64,000 nt of DNA from Caballeronia sordidicola (GTDB lineage Bacteria > Pseudomonadota > Gammaproteobacteria > Burkholderiales > Burkholderiaceae): NCBI RefSeq assembly GCF_000729995.1, contig NZ_JNFG01000215.1, forward strand, positions 62,001-126,000. Direction: 5' to 3'. Of the stretch, positions 33,987 through 42,287 are shown piece by piece (the stretch's first letter is position 1; the number at the start of each line of letters is the position of its first letter). A program made the translations under genes and the position numbers. A model generated the notes under the pieces. It did not search any database. It was not told the origin of the DNA and worked only from the letters and a program-made list of their open reading frames with translations.

Positions 33987-35879
33987 ATGCTACGTTCAAT
34001 TGCCACCGTCTCAATCAGCGGCACGCTGGTCGAGAAGCTCAAGGCTATCAGCCGCGCCGGGTTCGATGGCGTCGAGATTTTCGAAAATGACTTGCTGTAC
34101 TTCGATGGCTCACCCGCCGACGTCAGGCGCATCTGCGCCGACCTCGACCTTCAGATCATGCTGTTCCAGCCCTTCCGCGACTTCGAGGGCGTCTCGCCGG
34201 AGCGACTGGCCCGCAACCTTGAACGCGCGCGGCGCAAGTTCGAACTGATGCATGAACTCGGCACGGATCGCGTGCTGGTGTGCAGCAATGCATCGGCGGA
34301 TTCGATCGGCGGCGATGCATTGCTCGTCGATCAGCTCGGTCAGTTCGCCGACCTCGCGCGTTCGGAAGGCGTGATGGCGGGTTACGAAGCGCTTGCCTGG
34401 GGGCGGCACGTCAATTCGTACAAACATGCATGGCGGCTGGTCGACACGCTTGATCATCCGAACCTTGGCTTGATCCTCGATAGCTTCCATACGCTTTCCA
34501 TCGGCGATTCAGTCGATGAAATCGCTCGCATTCCAGCGGATCGGATCACATTCGTGCAGATCGCCGACGCGCCGAAGATGGCAATGGATGTGCTTGAATG
34601 GAGCCGGCATTACCGTTGTTTCCCGGGGCAAGGCGATCTCGACGTGGCTGGTTTTACGCGTCAGGTGCTGGCGTCGGGGTACGCGGGGCCGCTATCACTG
34701 GAGATATTCAACGATGGCTTTCGCGCAGCGCCCAACGCGGCGACGGCGGTCGACGGTTATCGCTCGCTGCTGTTTCTGGAGGAGCAATGTGCGGGCGCTT
34801 TGACGGCCACATCGCATGAGACGTTGTTCGATCCGCCCGCCGCACCTGCGCACACTGGTTTCCAGTTCCTCGAATTCGCCGTCGATCCTGCCGGTGGTCC
34901 AACGCTTGCGCAATGGCTCGAACGCCTGGGCTTTCGCGCGGCTGGCCGGCATCGTTCCAAGAATGTCACGCTGTACGCACAGGGCGACGCATGCATTCTC
35001 CTGAACGGTGAAACAGATTCCTTCGCGAGCGCGTTTCATCAGGCGCATGGTTTGTCGGTGTGCGCCTCGGCGTATCGCGTCGATAACGCCGCGCAAGCAT
35101 TCGAGCGCGCCGCTGCGTTTGGCTACGCGCCTTTTTCGGGCAAGGTCGGTCCCAACGAGCGCGTAGTGCCGAGCGTGCAGGCGCCGGATAACAGCTTGCA
35201 GTACTTTGTTGACGAAGCGCCGGGCGAGCCGACGCTCTACGAAACCGATTTCAACCTGACCGATACCGGCAAGCAGGGCCGAGCCGACATCCTGCGCCGC
35301 ATCGACCATGTGTGCCTGAACCTGCCGGCCGACACGCTGGATACGTGGGTGCTTTTTTTCAAGGCGACGTTTGGTTTCGATGCCGAGCCGTCAGTCCTCT
35401 TACCGGACCCGTACGGCCTTGTGAGAAGCCGCGCGGTGCGCAGCCGGGACGGTTCCGTGCGGATCGTGCTCAACGCGTCGGCGGACCGGCATACGGCGGT
35501 GGTGGAGTCGCTATCGACCTACCGCGGTTCCGGGCTGAATCACGTTGCGTTCGCGACCGACGACATTTTCGCGGCCGTCGAGGAGCTGCGCGAGCGGGGC
35601 GTGCCGCTCCTGCACATTCCGCGCAACTATTACGACGATCTCGAGGCACGCTACGATTTCGACCCGGCCCAGCTCGCACAAATGCGTGAAGGCGGCATCC
35701 TGTATGACCGCGACAACGCGGGCGGCGAGTTTTTCCAGGTCTACACGGAGCAATTCGCGGAACGGTTTTTCCTGGAGGTCGTGCAACGCAAGGGCGGCTA
35801 CGACGGTTATGGCGCGGTGAACGCGCCGGTTCGGCTCGCGGCGCACGCCCAGCGACGCCATCAGGAGGATGCGCAGTGA
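33987..35879 (+). CDS. quiC: 3-dehydroshikimate dehydratase QuiC, fused to an HPPD-like domain
   Basis: This 630-residue enzyme converts 3-dehydroshikimate to protocatechuate, the key step of quinate use. The N-terminal domain (1-270) is an AP-endonuclease-2 TIM barrel with the metal ligands Glu134, Asp165, Gln191 and Glu239, the positions as in the Pseudomonas putida enzyme as I recall. From about 285 a two-repeat VOC/4-hydroxyphenylpyruvate dioxygenase-like part follows; its metal facial triad appears as His441 (RIDHVCL), His519 (GLNHVAF) and Glu597 (FFLEVVQRKG). That is the QuiC1 layout. The function of the C-terminal part is not settled. The gene lies 98 bp after the BKACE gene and 168 bp before the HPPD-like gene. 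Confidence 0.92.
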   Translation: MLRSIATVSISGTLVEKLKAISRAGFDGVEIFENDLLYFDGSPADVRRICADLDLQIMLFQPFRDFEGVSPERLARNLERARRKFELMHELGTDRVLVCSNASADSIGGDALLVDQLGQFADLARSEGVMAGYEALAWGRHVNSYKHAWRLVDTLDHPNLGLILDSFHTLSIGDSVDEIARIPADRITFVQIADAPKMAMDVLEWSRHYRCFPGQGDLDVAGFTRQVLASGYAGPLSLEIFNDGFRAAPNAATAVDGYRSLLFLEEQCAGALTATSHETLFDPPAAPAHTGFQFLEFAVDPAGGPTLAQWLERLGFRAAGRHRSKNVTLYAQGDACILLNGETDSFASAFHQAHGLSVCASAYRVDNAAQAFERAAAFGYAPFSGKVGPNERVVPSVQAPDNSLQYFVDEAPGEPTLYETDFNLTDTGKQGRADILRRIDHVCLNLPADTLDTWVLFFKATFGFDAEPSVLLPDPYGLVRSRAVRSRDGSVRIVLNASADRHTAVVESLSTYRGSGLNHVAFATDDIFAAVEELRERGVPLLHIPRNYYDDLEARYDFDPAQLAQMREGGILYDRDNAGGEFFQVYTEQFAERFFLEVVQRKGGYDGYGAVNAPVRLAAHAQRRHQEDAQ

Positions 35880-36047
35880 GGAACCGGCGCTCTGGGCTCA
35901 TGAGAAGGTACGAGACAGTTTGACGCTTTGATGCCAGAGACGATAATCTGTCTCGGCGTCAGCGCCGATGCCCAGCCAAGTGGGCTGCGACGACTGGCGC
36001 ACGGGCGCGAACAGAGACGGACCGGACTTTCCCAGAGGTGACTTTTA

Positions 36048-37166
36048 ATGACCAACGATGCTTCCCTGCCTGGCGCTGCCTTGGCGCAATCCCTGCAGGA
36101 CAGCGACAATCCGCTGGGCGTCGCCGGGCTTGAATTCGTGGAATTCTCCAGTCCGGACCCGGCGCGGTTGCGGACGCTTTTCGAGCAGCTAGGCTTTACG
36201 CAAGTGGCGCGCCATGTCAGCAAAAATGTCACGCTGTTTCGCCAGGGCAGCATGAATTTCCTCATCAACGCCGACGATGATTCGTTTGCGGCGCGGTTCG
36301 CGGTCAATCACGGGGTGGGCATCTGCGCGATCGGGCTAAGGGTGTTCGATGCGCAGACTGCGCATGAGCGTGCCGTCGAATTCGGGGCGTGGGATTTCGA
36401 GGGCGAGCGCATTGGGCCGAACGAATTGTTGATACCCGCGATCCAGGGCATTGGGGATTCGCACATTTACTTCGTGGACCATTGGGAAGGCCGGCAGGCG
36501 CCAAGCGAAAAGGCCCGGTCCATCTACGATATTGATTTCGCCTGGCTCGACCCGCAGGAAACACGTGCGGCGCTGCATTCCAACGACGCGGGTTTAAGCA
36601 AGGTCGATCATTTCACGCAGACGGTTGGAGCGGGGCGGCTGGCGGACTGGCTCGAGTTTTATCTGCAGGTCCTTCATTTCAAGGAGATCCATGCAGTTCA
36701 TCCGGACTGGAAGGTGGCTCAGGATCTGCCTGTCATCGTGTCGCCTTGCCAGACGTTGAGCATTCCCGTTTATGAGGAAGGGACTTACCGCACGAGTCTG
36801 ATGCAGGACTATTTGCCCGATCATACGGGCGAGGGGGTTCAGCATATTGCGCTGGTCGCGAAGGATATCTTTGCGTCGGTGGATATCTTGCGGTCGCGGG
36901 GCATTCGTTTCGTGCAGCCGCCGGCACGGTATTACGAGCAACTCGATGAACGTTTGCCCGGGCATGGGCTGGACGTCGACGCCCTGCGTTCGAGGGGTAT
37001 CCTGGTGGATGGGACGATTGCCAAGGATGGTAGCGCACGGCTCTTCCTGCAAACCTTCATTCAACGCGATCGCGGCGATATGTTTTTTGAAATCGTGGAG
37101 AGGCGTGGCGATCACGGGTTTGGGGAAGGGAACTTGATTGCACTTGGTAAAGCGCGGGAGGGTTGA
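36048..37166 (+). CDS. 4-hydroxyphenylpyruvate dioxygenase-like protein (VOC family)
   Basis: This 372-residue protein follows quiC and is a full HPPD homologue. The iron triad is intact: His188 (SKVDHFTQ), His266 (GVQHIAL) and Glu348 (MFFEIVERRG), and the C-terminal GFGEGN loop is kept. The substrate-binding Asn of HPPD (motif PLNE) reads Tyr242 here (IPVYEE), and the Phe after GEGN reads Leu, so its substrate may not be 4-hydroxyphenylpyruvate. Gln265 and the Gln of FLQTF, which also line the HPPD site, remain. It may have arisen by duplication of the C-terminal half of QuiC. GAGGTG lies 9 bp before the ATG. Confidence 0.85.
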   Translation: MTNDASLPGAALAQSLQDSDNPLGVAGLEFVEFSSPDPARLRTLFEQLGFTQVARHVSKNVTLFRQGSMNFLINADDDSFAARFAVNHGVGICAIGLRVFDAQTAHERAVEFGAWDFEGERIGPNELLIPAIQGIGDSHIYFVDHWEGRQAPSEKARSIYDIDFAWLDPQETRAALHSNDAGLSKVDHFTQTVGAGRLADWLEFYLQVLHFKEIHAVHPDWKVAQDLPVIVSPCQTLSIPVYEEGTYRTSLMQDYLPDHTGEGVQHIALVAKDIFASVDILRSRGIRFVQPPARYYEQLDERLPGHGLDVDALRSRGILVDGTIAKDGSARLFLQTFIQRDRGDMFFEIVERRGDHGFGEGNLIALGKAREG

Positions 37167-37224
37167 GTATTGCACTCGCGCTCCTTAAAACCGCGAGTTG
37201 AAACCGGTTCTGCTGCGACCTGAA

Positions 37225-37347
37225 CTTCCCCTCGACTTCCGGCTCCTCCCGCAACCGCACGCCCTCGGCGCGAAATGCCGCGGCGACTTCCTGTGCGAGT
37301 CCATGCACCGGCGCGGTCTGGCAAAAAATCATCCGTTCTTTTCCAGG
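37225..37347 (-). pseudogene. Fragment of a LysR effector domain
   Basis: On the complement this segment reads MIFCQTAPVHGLAQEV and then AAAFRAEGVRLREEPEVEG, a run that looks like the first part of the second subdomain of a LysR effector domain. Both ends are lost: the frame continues into unrelated sequence after the EG, and no DNA-binding part is present. It lies in the 613-bp gap between the HPPD-like gene and the porin. The family call is by wording alone, so confidence is moderate. Confidence 0.4.
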
Positions 37348-37779
37348 TCATGAAGTGTGACCCGCTCGTTCACGCATGGCAGACGACCCTCATGAACCGC
37401 GACCAGGGATGATTCAAGCTGAATCCATACCACCGTAGCTGGCACCAGCCTGTTATGTCGCGTCGCCGCAATGTCGCATGCACGGTCTCAGTGCTAACCC
37501 CAATAATGCGCGATTATCGAACACTTGCGTTCGATAATCGATTTATTTTTAGCGCAAATCATTGCCCGCGATCGCACATCACTTTATTGTGAGGACGTGC
37601 TGATCCAACACCTCAAGCGCGGCACATTCAGTCAGTAGCGGACCTTATTTTTGCTGAACACAATCCTTTAGTACCAGAACTTTCCAACCGTCGTTGCCAA
37701 GCATCGATATAGGTTAGGAAAGCTTAGTAAAAATGCCTGCAGCATTGATCCCAACCGAGCATCAAGGAGGAGACGTTAG
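37348..37779. promoter_or_regulatory. Porin upstream region with a PcaR-type operator
   Basis: The notable part is a perfect inverted repeat at 37513-37538: ATTATCGAAC, 6 bp, GTTCGATAAT. It is the clearest copy of the element also seen before the MHS carrier at 31548, and the 50-70 bp around it resemble that region. The rest of the stretch, to the porin ribosome site (AAGGAGGAG before 37780), holds no gene that I can support. Confidence 0.6.
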
Positions 37780-38991
37780 ATGAAGCAATCCAGACAAGCA
37801 GGAGCCGCGGTCGCCATTACGGTCGCAATGGCCACTTCCGCGCATGCGCAAACCAGCGTGACTCTCTACGGTATTGTCGATAATTCCATGACTTACCAAA
37901 GCAGCCAGACGACCCTAGGCTCGACCTCGGGCGGACGCTCCAACATCAAGATGTCGTCGGGCGTATGGGCGGGCAGCCGCTTCGGCCTGAAGGGCGCCGA
38001 GGATCTCGGTGGCGGCACCAAGGCGATCTTCCAGCTCGAGTCGGGTTTCAACAGTGCGTCCGGCGCACAGCAGTACACCAACGCGGAATTCGGCAGGCTG
38101 GCATTCGTGGGCGCAACGAATCCCACCTACGGAACGTTCACGGCCGGACGCCAGTACACGTCGTACTACACGCTGCTCTCGCCGTATAGCCCGACCAACT
38201 GGCTGACCGGTTTCTACGGCGCTCACCCGGGCGACCTTGATCAAATGGACACCATCTATCGTGCGAACAACTCGTTGGTCTATACGTCGCCCAAGCTCTA
38301 CGGATTTACGTTCAGCGGCTCGTATTCGTTCGCGGGCGTGCCGGGCAGCGTGAACCAGGGTTCGACATGGAGCGGCGCGGTCCAGTACACCAACGGGCCG
38401 TTCGGGATCGCGGCGGGCATCACGCGCCTCAATAACTCGACCCCGGGCGGCGGCGCGTTCGGCACGGATTCAACCACGAATTCGGCCGGGCAGTCGGGCG
38501 TGTCGGCGGTGACCAACGGCTATCAGACGGCCCAGGCGCAACAGCGTTTCGCGGTCGGCACGGGCTACACGTTCAACAGCGCGTGGGATGTGTCGGCGAC
38601 CTATTCGAACGTGCAGTACATTCCCGGTATTCACTCGCTGTTCCGCGATACTGCAATCTTCAACACGGCAGGCGCCGTGCTTCACTGGCACACGACGCCT
38701 GCGCTCGATCTGGCGACCGGATACAGCTACACACGCGCGACGAGAGCGAACGGCATAGACAGTGTCGCTCAATATCACCAGTTCAATTTGTCACAGTATT
38801 ACGCGTTGTCAAAACGAACTGGCCTGTATGCACTGCAAGCGTATCAGCGCGCGAAGGGCAAGACGCTGGGGACGCCGGGCGCCTCCAGCATCATCAATGC
38901 AACGGCTACGCTGGGCGATGGATTCCAATCGGCGCCGTCTTCGTCGCAAAGCCAGTTCGCAGCAGGCGTGGGCATCATCCACCGGTTCTGA
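37780..38991 (+). CDS. General porin (Burkholderia Gram-negative porin family)
   Basis: This 403-residue outer membrane beta-barrel protein has a signal peptide (MKQSRQAGAAVAITVAMATS, cleavage after AHA) followed by the family start QTSVTLYGIVDNSMTY. It ends in Phe (GVGIIHRF), the outer membrane assembly signal. Family stretches are GSRFGLKGAEDLGGGTKAIF and FTAGRQYTS. A strong ribosome site (AAGGAGGAG) precedes the ATG. The PcaR-type palindrome upstream suggests that it lets quinate, shikimate or protocatechuate cross the outer membrane. Confidence 0.92.
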   Translation: MKQSRQAGAAVAITVAMATSAHAQTSVTLYGIVDNSMTYQSSQTTLGSTSGGRSNIKMSSGVWAGSRFGLKGAEDLGGGTKAIFQLESGFNSASGAQQYTNAEFGRLAFVGATNPTYGTFTAGRQYTSYYTLLSPYSPTNWLTGFYGAHPGDLDQMDTIYRANNSLVYTSPKLYGFTFSGSYSFAGVPGSVNQGSTWSGAVQYTNGPFGIAAGITRLNNSTPGGGAFGTDSTTNSAGQSGVSAVTNGYQTAQAQQRFAVGTGYTFNSAWDVSATYSNVQYIPGIHSLFRDTAIFNTAGAVLHWHTTPALDLATGYSYTRATRANGIDSVAQYHQFNLSQYYALSKRTGLYALQAYQRAKGKTLGTPGASSIINATATLGDGFQSAPSSSQSQFAAGVGIIHRF

Positions 38992-39020
38992 TTCAAGGGC
39001 TCGCCACGCGCGTCGGCGGT

Positions 39021-39036
39021 CCGGGTGTATACCCGG
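39021..39036. terminator. Hairpin after the porin gene
   Basis: CCGGGTGTATACCCGG is a perfect 16-bp palindrome that begins 30 bp after the porin stop. No T-run follows, so it may be a weak terminator, a Rho-linked element or a transcript end stabiliser. Confidence 0.4.
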
Positions 39037-39159
39037 GCCAGCTACGGCGGAATTCAAGGTGGTGCCGGTTTATGCTCTAGGATCGCCGCTCCAATAACAT
39101 CGCTCGCGAACCGCATTCGCAGGGCGGGAATATCATACTTTTGAGTCAGGAGACGCCTC

Positions 39160-40482
39160 ATGCAAGACGTTCATCATTCCCCGGCGGTGCAGGCCGGCGC
39201 TGCAGTCCGCGCACGCTCGCGCACACGCTTCGTGATCCTCGCGCTGCTCGCCGTGGGCACCATGATCAACTACCTGGACCGCACGGTCCTGGGTATTGCG
39301 GCACCGACGATGACCAAGGAACTCGGTATTGACGCGGCCGTGATGGGGCTGGTCTTCTCGGCGTTCTCATGGACCTATGCGCTTGCCCAGATACCGGGCG
39401 GCGTCTTCCTCGACCGCTTCGGCAGCAAGGTCACGTACTTCCTTGCCTTGACGTTCTGGTCGCTCTTTACGTTGTTGCAAGGATTTGCCGTCGGCCTCAA
39501 GTCATTGCTGCTGTTTCGCTTTGGCCTGGGCATCAGCGAAGCGCCGTGTTTTCCGGTCAACAGCCGCGTGGTCGCCACGTGGTTTCCGCAAGATGAGCGC
39601 GCTCGGGCGACCGGGATTTATACGGTCGGCGAATACCTCGGACTCGCGTGTTTTGCGCCGGCGCTGTTCTGGATCATGGGTAACTTCGGCTGGCGTGCCT
39701 TGTTCATTGCGGTCGGCGTGCTAGGCATTACGTTTGCGATTGTGTGGTGGCTCTTTTATCGCGAACCGCATGAATCAAAAACGGTTAATCAAGCCGAGCT
39801 CGACTACATCGCTGCCGGCGGCGGCCTGGAGCCGGCCGGCGGCCAGCAGACGCTGGCGTTCTCGTGGAGCAACGTCGGCCAGTTGCTCAAGCGCCGCCAG
39901 ATCGCGGGCGCATGCCTCGGTCAGTTCGGCGGCAACACCACGCTGGTCTTTTTCCTGACCTGGTTCCCCACCTACCTTGCAACCGAGCGCCACATGGGCT
40001 GGCTCAAGGTGGGTTTCTTCGCCGTCATGCCGTTCCTCGCGGCAGCGGTCGGCGTGATGTTTGGCGGCTGGGTGTCCGACCTTCTGCTCAAGCGAACCGG
40101 CTCGGCCAACATTGCCCGCAAGCTGCCGATCATCGTTGGTTTGCTGGGGGCATCCACCATCATCTCGGCGAACTTCGTCAACAGCGACGCGCTGGTCATC
40201 ACCATCCTCTCGATCGCGTTCTTTGGGCAAGGCATGGTCGGGCTCGGCTGGACGCTGATCTCGGACGTCGCGCCGAAGAACCTGATGGGCCTGACCGGCG
40301 GCATCTTCAACTTTTGCGCGAACCTGGCGGGCATTGTGACGCCGCTGGTGATCGGTGTGATCGTGGCCAAGACCGGCTCGTTCTTCTACGCACTGGCTTA
40401 CGTCGGGGCGGCCGCGCTGGTGGGTGCGCTCTCGTATGTGTTTATTGTCGGCGATGTACGTCGCGTGGAATTGACGGACTGA
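39160..40482 (+). CDS. MFS transporter, anion:cation symporter family (quinate region)
   Basis: This 440-residue carrier has about 12 membrane segments and the ACS pattern MINYLDRTVLGIAAPTMTKE and GISEAPCFPVNSRVVATWFP, close to the D-glucarate/galactonate subgroup. AGGAGACG lies before the ATG. It starts the tight group MFS, aroE-like, aroQ, with 39 and 12 bp between genes, so it probably imports quinate, shikimate or a related polyol acid for those enzymes. Confidence 0.88.
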   Translation: MQDVHHSPAVQAGAAVRARSRTRFVILALLAVGTMINYLDRTVLGIAAPTMTKELGIDAAVMGLVFSAFSWTYALAQIPGGVFLDRFGSKVTYFLALTFWSLFTLLQGFAVGLKSLLLFRFGLGISEAPCFPVNSRVVATWFPQDERARATGIYTVGEYLGLACFAPALFWIMGNFGWRALFIAVGVLGITFAIVWWLFYREPHESKTVNQAELDYIAAGGGLEPAGGQQTLAFSWSNVGQLLKRRQIAGACLGQFGGNTTLVFFLTWFPTYLATERHMGWLKVGFFAVMPFLAAAVGVMFGGWVSDLLLKRTGSANIARKLPIIVGLLGASTIISANFVNSDALVITILSIAFFGQGMVGLGWTLISDVAPKNLMGLTGGIFNFCANLAGIVTPLVIGVIVAKTGSFFYALAYVGAAALVGALSYVFIVGDVRRVELTD

Positions 40483-40521
40483 GCAGCGGACTGAGCGGCA
40501 AACTTCTAGAGGCATGCAGCC

Positions 40522-41355
40522 ATGATTAGCGGAAAAACCACCCTGATTGCCCACCTCGGTTATCCGACGGAGGGATTCAAGGCGCCCATGATCTACAACC
40601 CCTGGTTCGAGCAGAACGGCATCGACGCAGTGGTGATGCCCATGGGCGTGAAGACCGAGGACTATGCGAACGTGCTTCAATCGCTGTTCCGGCTGACCAA
40701 CATTCGCGGCGCGCTGGTGACCATGCCGCATAAGGTCACGACGACGAGTCTAGTCGATGAAATGACGCCTACAGCTCGCATTGCCGGCGCGTGCAACGCC
40801 ATTCTTCGGCGCCCCGACGGCACGCTGCTCGGCGATCAGTTCGACGGCGAGGGGTTCACGCGCGGCGTCGAACGCAAGGGCCGGTCACTGAAGGGGGCGC
40901 GTGCGTTTGTACTCGGCAGCGGCGGTGTGGGCTCGGCTATTGCGGCATCGCTGGCGGCGGCGGGCGTGGCGGGCCTCGCCCTCTTCGATACCAACACCGC
41001 AGCAGTTGAAGCGCTCGCTGAGCGCTTGCGCAAGCACTATTCGCAGCTTGTGGTCACGACAGGGTCCAAGGACCCCGCAGGTTATGACGTGGTGGTGAAT
41101 GCAACGCCGCTCGGCATGAACGAGGGCGACCCGCTGCCGTTCGACATCGACCGCATCTCGCCCAGCACGTTCGTTGGCGAAGTCGTCATGATGTCCGAAT
41201 ACACACCGTTGCTGCGCGCGGCCAAAGAGAAGGGCTGCACGGTGCAGGTCGGCACCGACATGCTCTTCGAAATGATTCCGGCCTACCTGGAATTCTTTGG
41301 TTTCGGCACGGCTACGCCTGAACAACTGCGCGCGGTTTCGCAGATCAAATATTGA
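40522..41355 (+). CDS. Shikimate dehydrogenase-like protein (AroE family), second paralogue
   Basis: This 277-residue AroE-type oxidoreductase keeps the catalytic Lys in VTMPHK and Asp in GDQFDGEGF and has the Rossmann motif VLGSGGVGSAIAASL. As in the first paralogue (30602) the carboxylate-binding Ser-x-Ser of AroE is missing; the equivalent stretch is EGFKAPMIYN. The two share the FDG variation as well, so they form one non-standard subgroup. The gene sits 12 bp before aroQ, where a quinate or shikimate dehydrogenase would be expected; a biosynthetic AroE must be elsewhere. Confidence 0.87.
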   Translation: MISGKTTLIAHLGYPTEGFKAPMIYNPWFEQNGIDAVVMPMGVKTEDYANVLQSLFRLTNIRGALVTMPHKVTTTSLVDEMTPTARIAGACNAILRRPDGTLLGDQFDGEGFTRGVERKGRSLKGARAFVLGSGGVGSAIAASLAAAGVAGLALFDTNTAAVEALAERLRKHYSQLVVTTGSKDPAGYDVVVNATPLGMNEGDPLPFDIDRISPSTFVGEVVMMSEYTPLLRAAKEKGCTVQVGTDMLFEMIPAYLEFFGFGTATPEQLRAVSQIKY

Positions 41356-41367
41356 TGAGGTGATGTC

Positions 41368-41823
41368 ATGAAGAAGGTGCTTGTTCTCAATGGACCCAAC
41401 CTGAACCTGCTAGGCCAGCGTGAACCCGCGCAGTATGGGTCCGACACCCTCGCCACGGTCGAGACGCTTTGCAAGGAAGCCGGCGAGCGGCTCGGTGTGG
41501 AGGTGGAGTGCCGGCAGTCGAATCACGAAGGTGTGCTGATCGACTGGATTCACGAGGCGGGCCGCGAGAGTGCCGCGGGCAACATGCTGGGCGTCGTGAT
41601 GAACCCGGGTGCTTTCACGCACACGTCGATCGCGTTGCATGACGCCATCAAGGGCGCGAGCGTCACGCTGATCGAGCTGCATATCTCTAACGTCCACGCG
41701 CGGGAATCGTTTCGTCACCACTCGTATATTTCGCCGGCAGCGCGCGGGATCATCGTCGGTCTGGGCATCAAGGGTTATGCCCTTGCCATCGATGCGCTAG
41801 TGCAGGTGTCGGAAGTCAAGTAG
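41368..41823 (+). CDS. aroQ: Type II 3-dehydroquinate dehydratase
   Basis: This 151-residue enzyme interconverts 3-dehydroquinate and 3-dehydroshikimate as a dodecamer in the cytoplasm. The N-terminal LNGPNLNLLGQREPAQYG holds the catalytic Tyr and the lid Arg; NPGAFTHTSIALHDAI and ELHISNVHARESFRHHS carry the remaining active-site residues. Length is normal. Its place behind the carrier and AroE-like gene gives it a catabolic (QuiB) role: quinate to dehydroquinate to dehydroshikimate, then QuiC. AGGTGATG precedes the ATG. Confidence 0.95.
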   Translation: MKKVLVLNGPNLNLLGQREPAQYGSDTLATVETLCKEAGERLGVEVECRQSNHEGVLIDWIHEAGRESAAGNMLGVVMNPGAFTHTSIALHDAIKGASVTLIELHISNVHARESFRHHSYISPAARGIIVGLGIKGYALAIDALVQVSEVK

Positions 41824-41904
41824 ACAGAGCAGGCAGGGCTGTCGCAAGGCAGCAATTCACTCATTCGATTCGCGCGTCCCGCGCTTCTAGCTGATCAATC
41901 TAGG

Positions 41905-41940
41905 CCCTTCCGGTTTGCACCGCGCAAACGAAGGGTCTTT
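41905..41940 (+). terminator. Intrinsic terminator after aroQ
   Basis: CCCTTC (CG) GTTTGC, loop ACCGC, GCAAACGAAGGG forms a 12-bp stem with a 2-nt bulge, followed by TCTTTCGTCT. It lies 82 bp after the aroQ stop and probably ends the operon. Confidence 0.6.
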
Positions 41941-42077
41941 CGTCTGATATTTCACTTGGCAAGACATCCTGCTGCACGGCCGATGATCCCCTCCGGCACG
42001 TGCGCCCAAGCTCGACCGGACTTTTCAGTTGGCAATCAACGGTCGAATAAGGGTTAACGTAGATTCACTATTGGGAA

Positions 42078-42095
42078 ACGAATTGTACAATTCGT
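42078..42095. promoter_or_regulatory. 18-bp perfect palindrome upstream of the aromatic acid symporter
   Basis: ACGAATTGTACAATTCGT is a perfect 18-bp inverted repeat, 193 bp before the symporter start. Its centre TTGTACAA also occurs at 30523 near the IclR gene. It is a strong operator candidate; the regulator is not known. The remaining 41824-42287 shows no gene. Confidence 0.55.
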
Positions 42096-42287
42096 AATTT
42101 CTGAGACGCGGTGCGATGGTGCATCGGGCGTCGTCGGCCGCATGGCGCGGGTTGGCTGCCAAGCGTGAAATCACAGGTCAACGCGACGTTGATCTTCTCC
42201 TTTAGAACCGAATCAGGCGGCATCGATACACCGCGCAAAGCGATCCATTCGCCTGCTCCGGTGTGAGCGCACTAGCGAGGACCATTC

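Noticed and set aside
39775..40731. Minus-strand open frame of 318 codons opposite the ACS carrier
   Set aside because: Low-complexity charged composition; crosses the boundary between two well-supported plus-strand genes.
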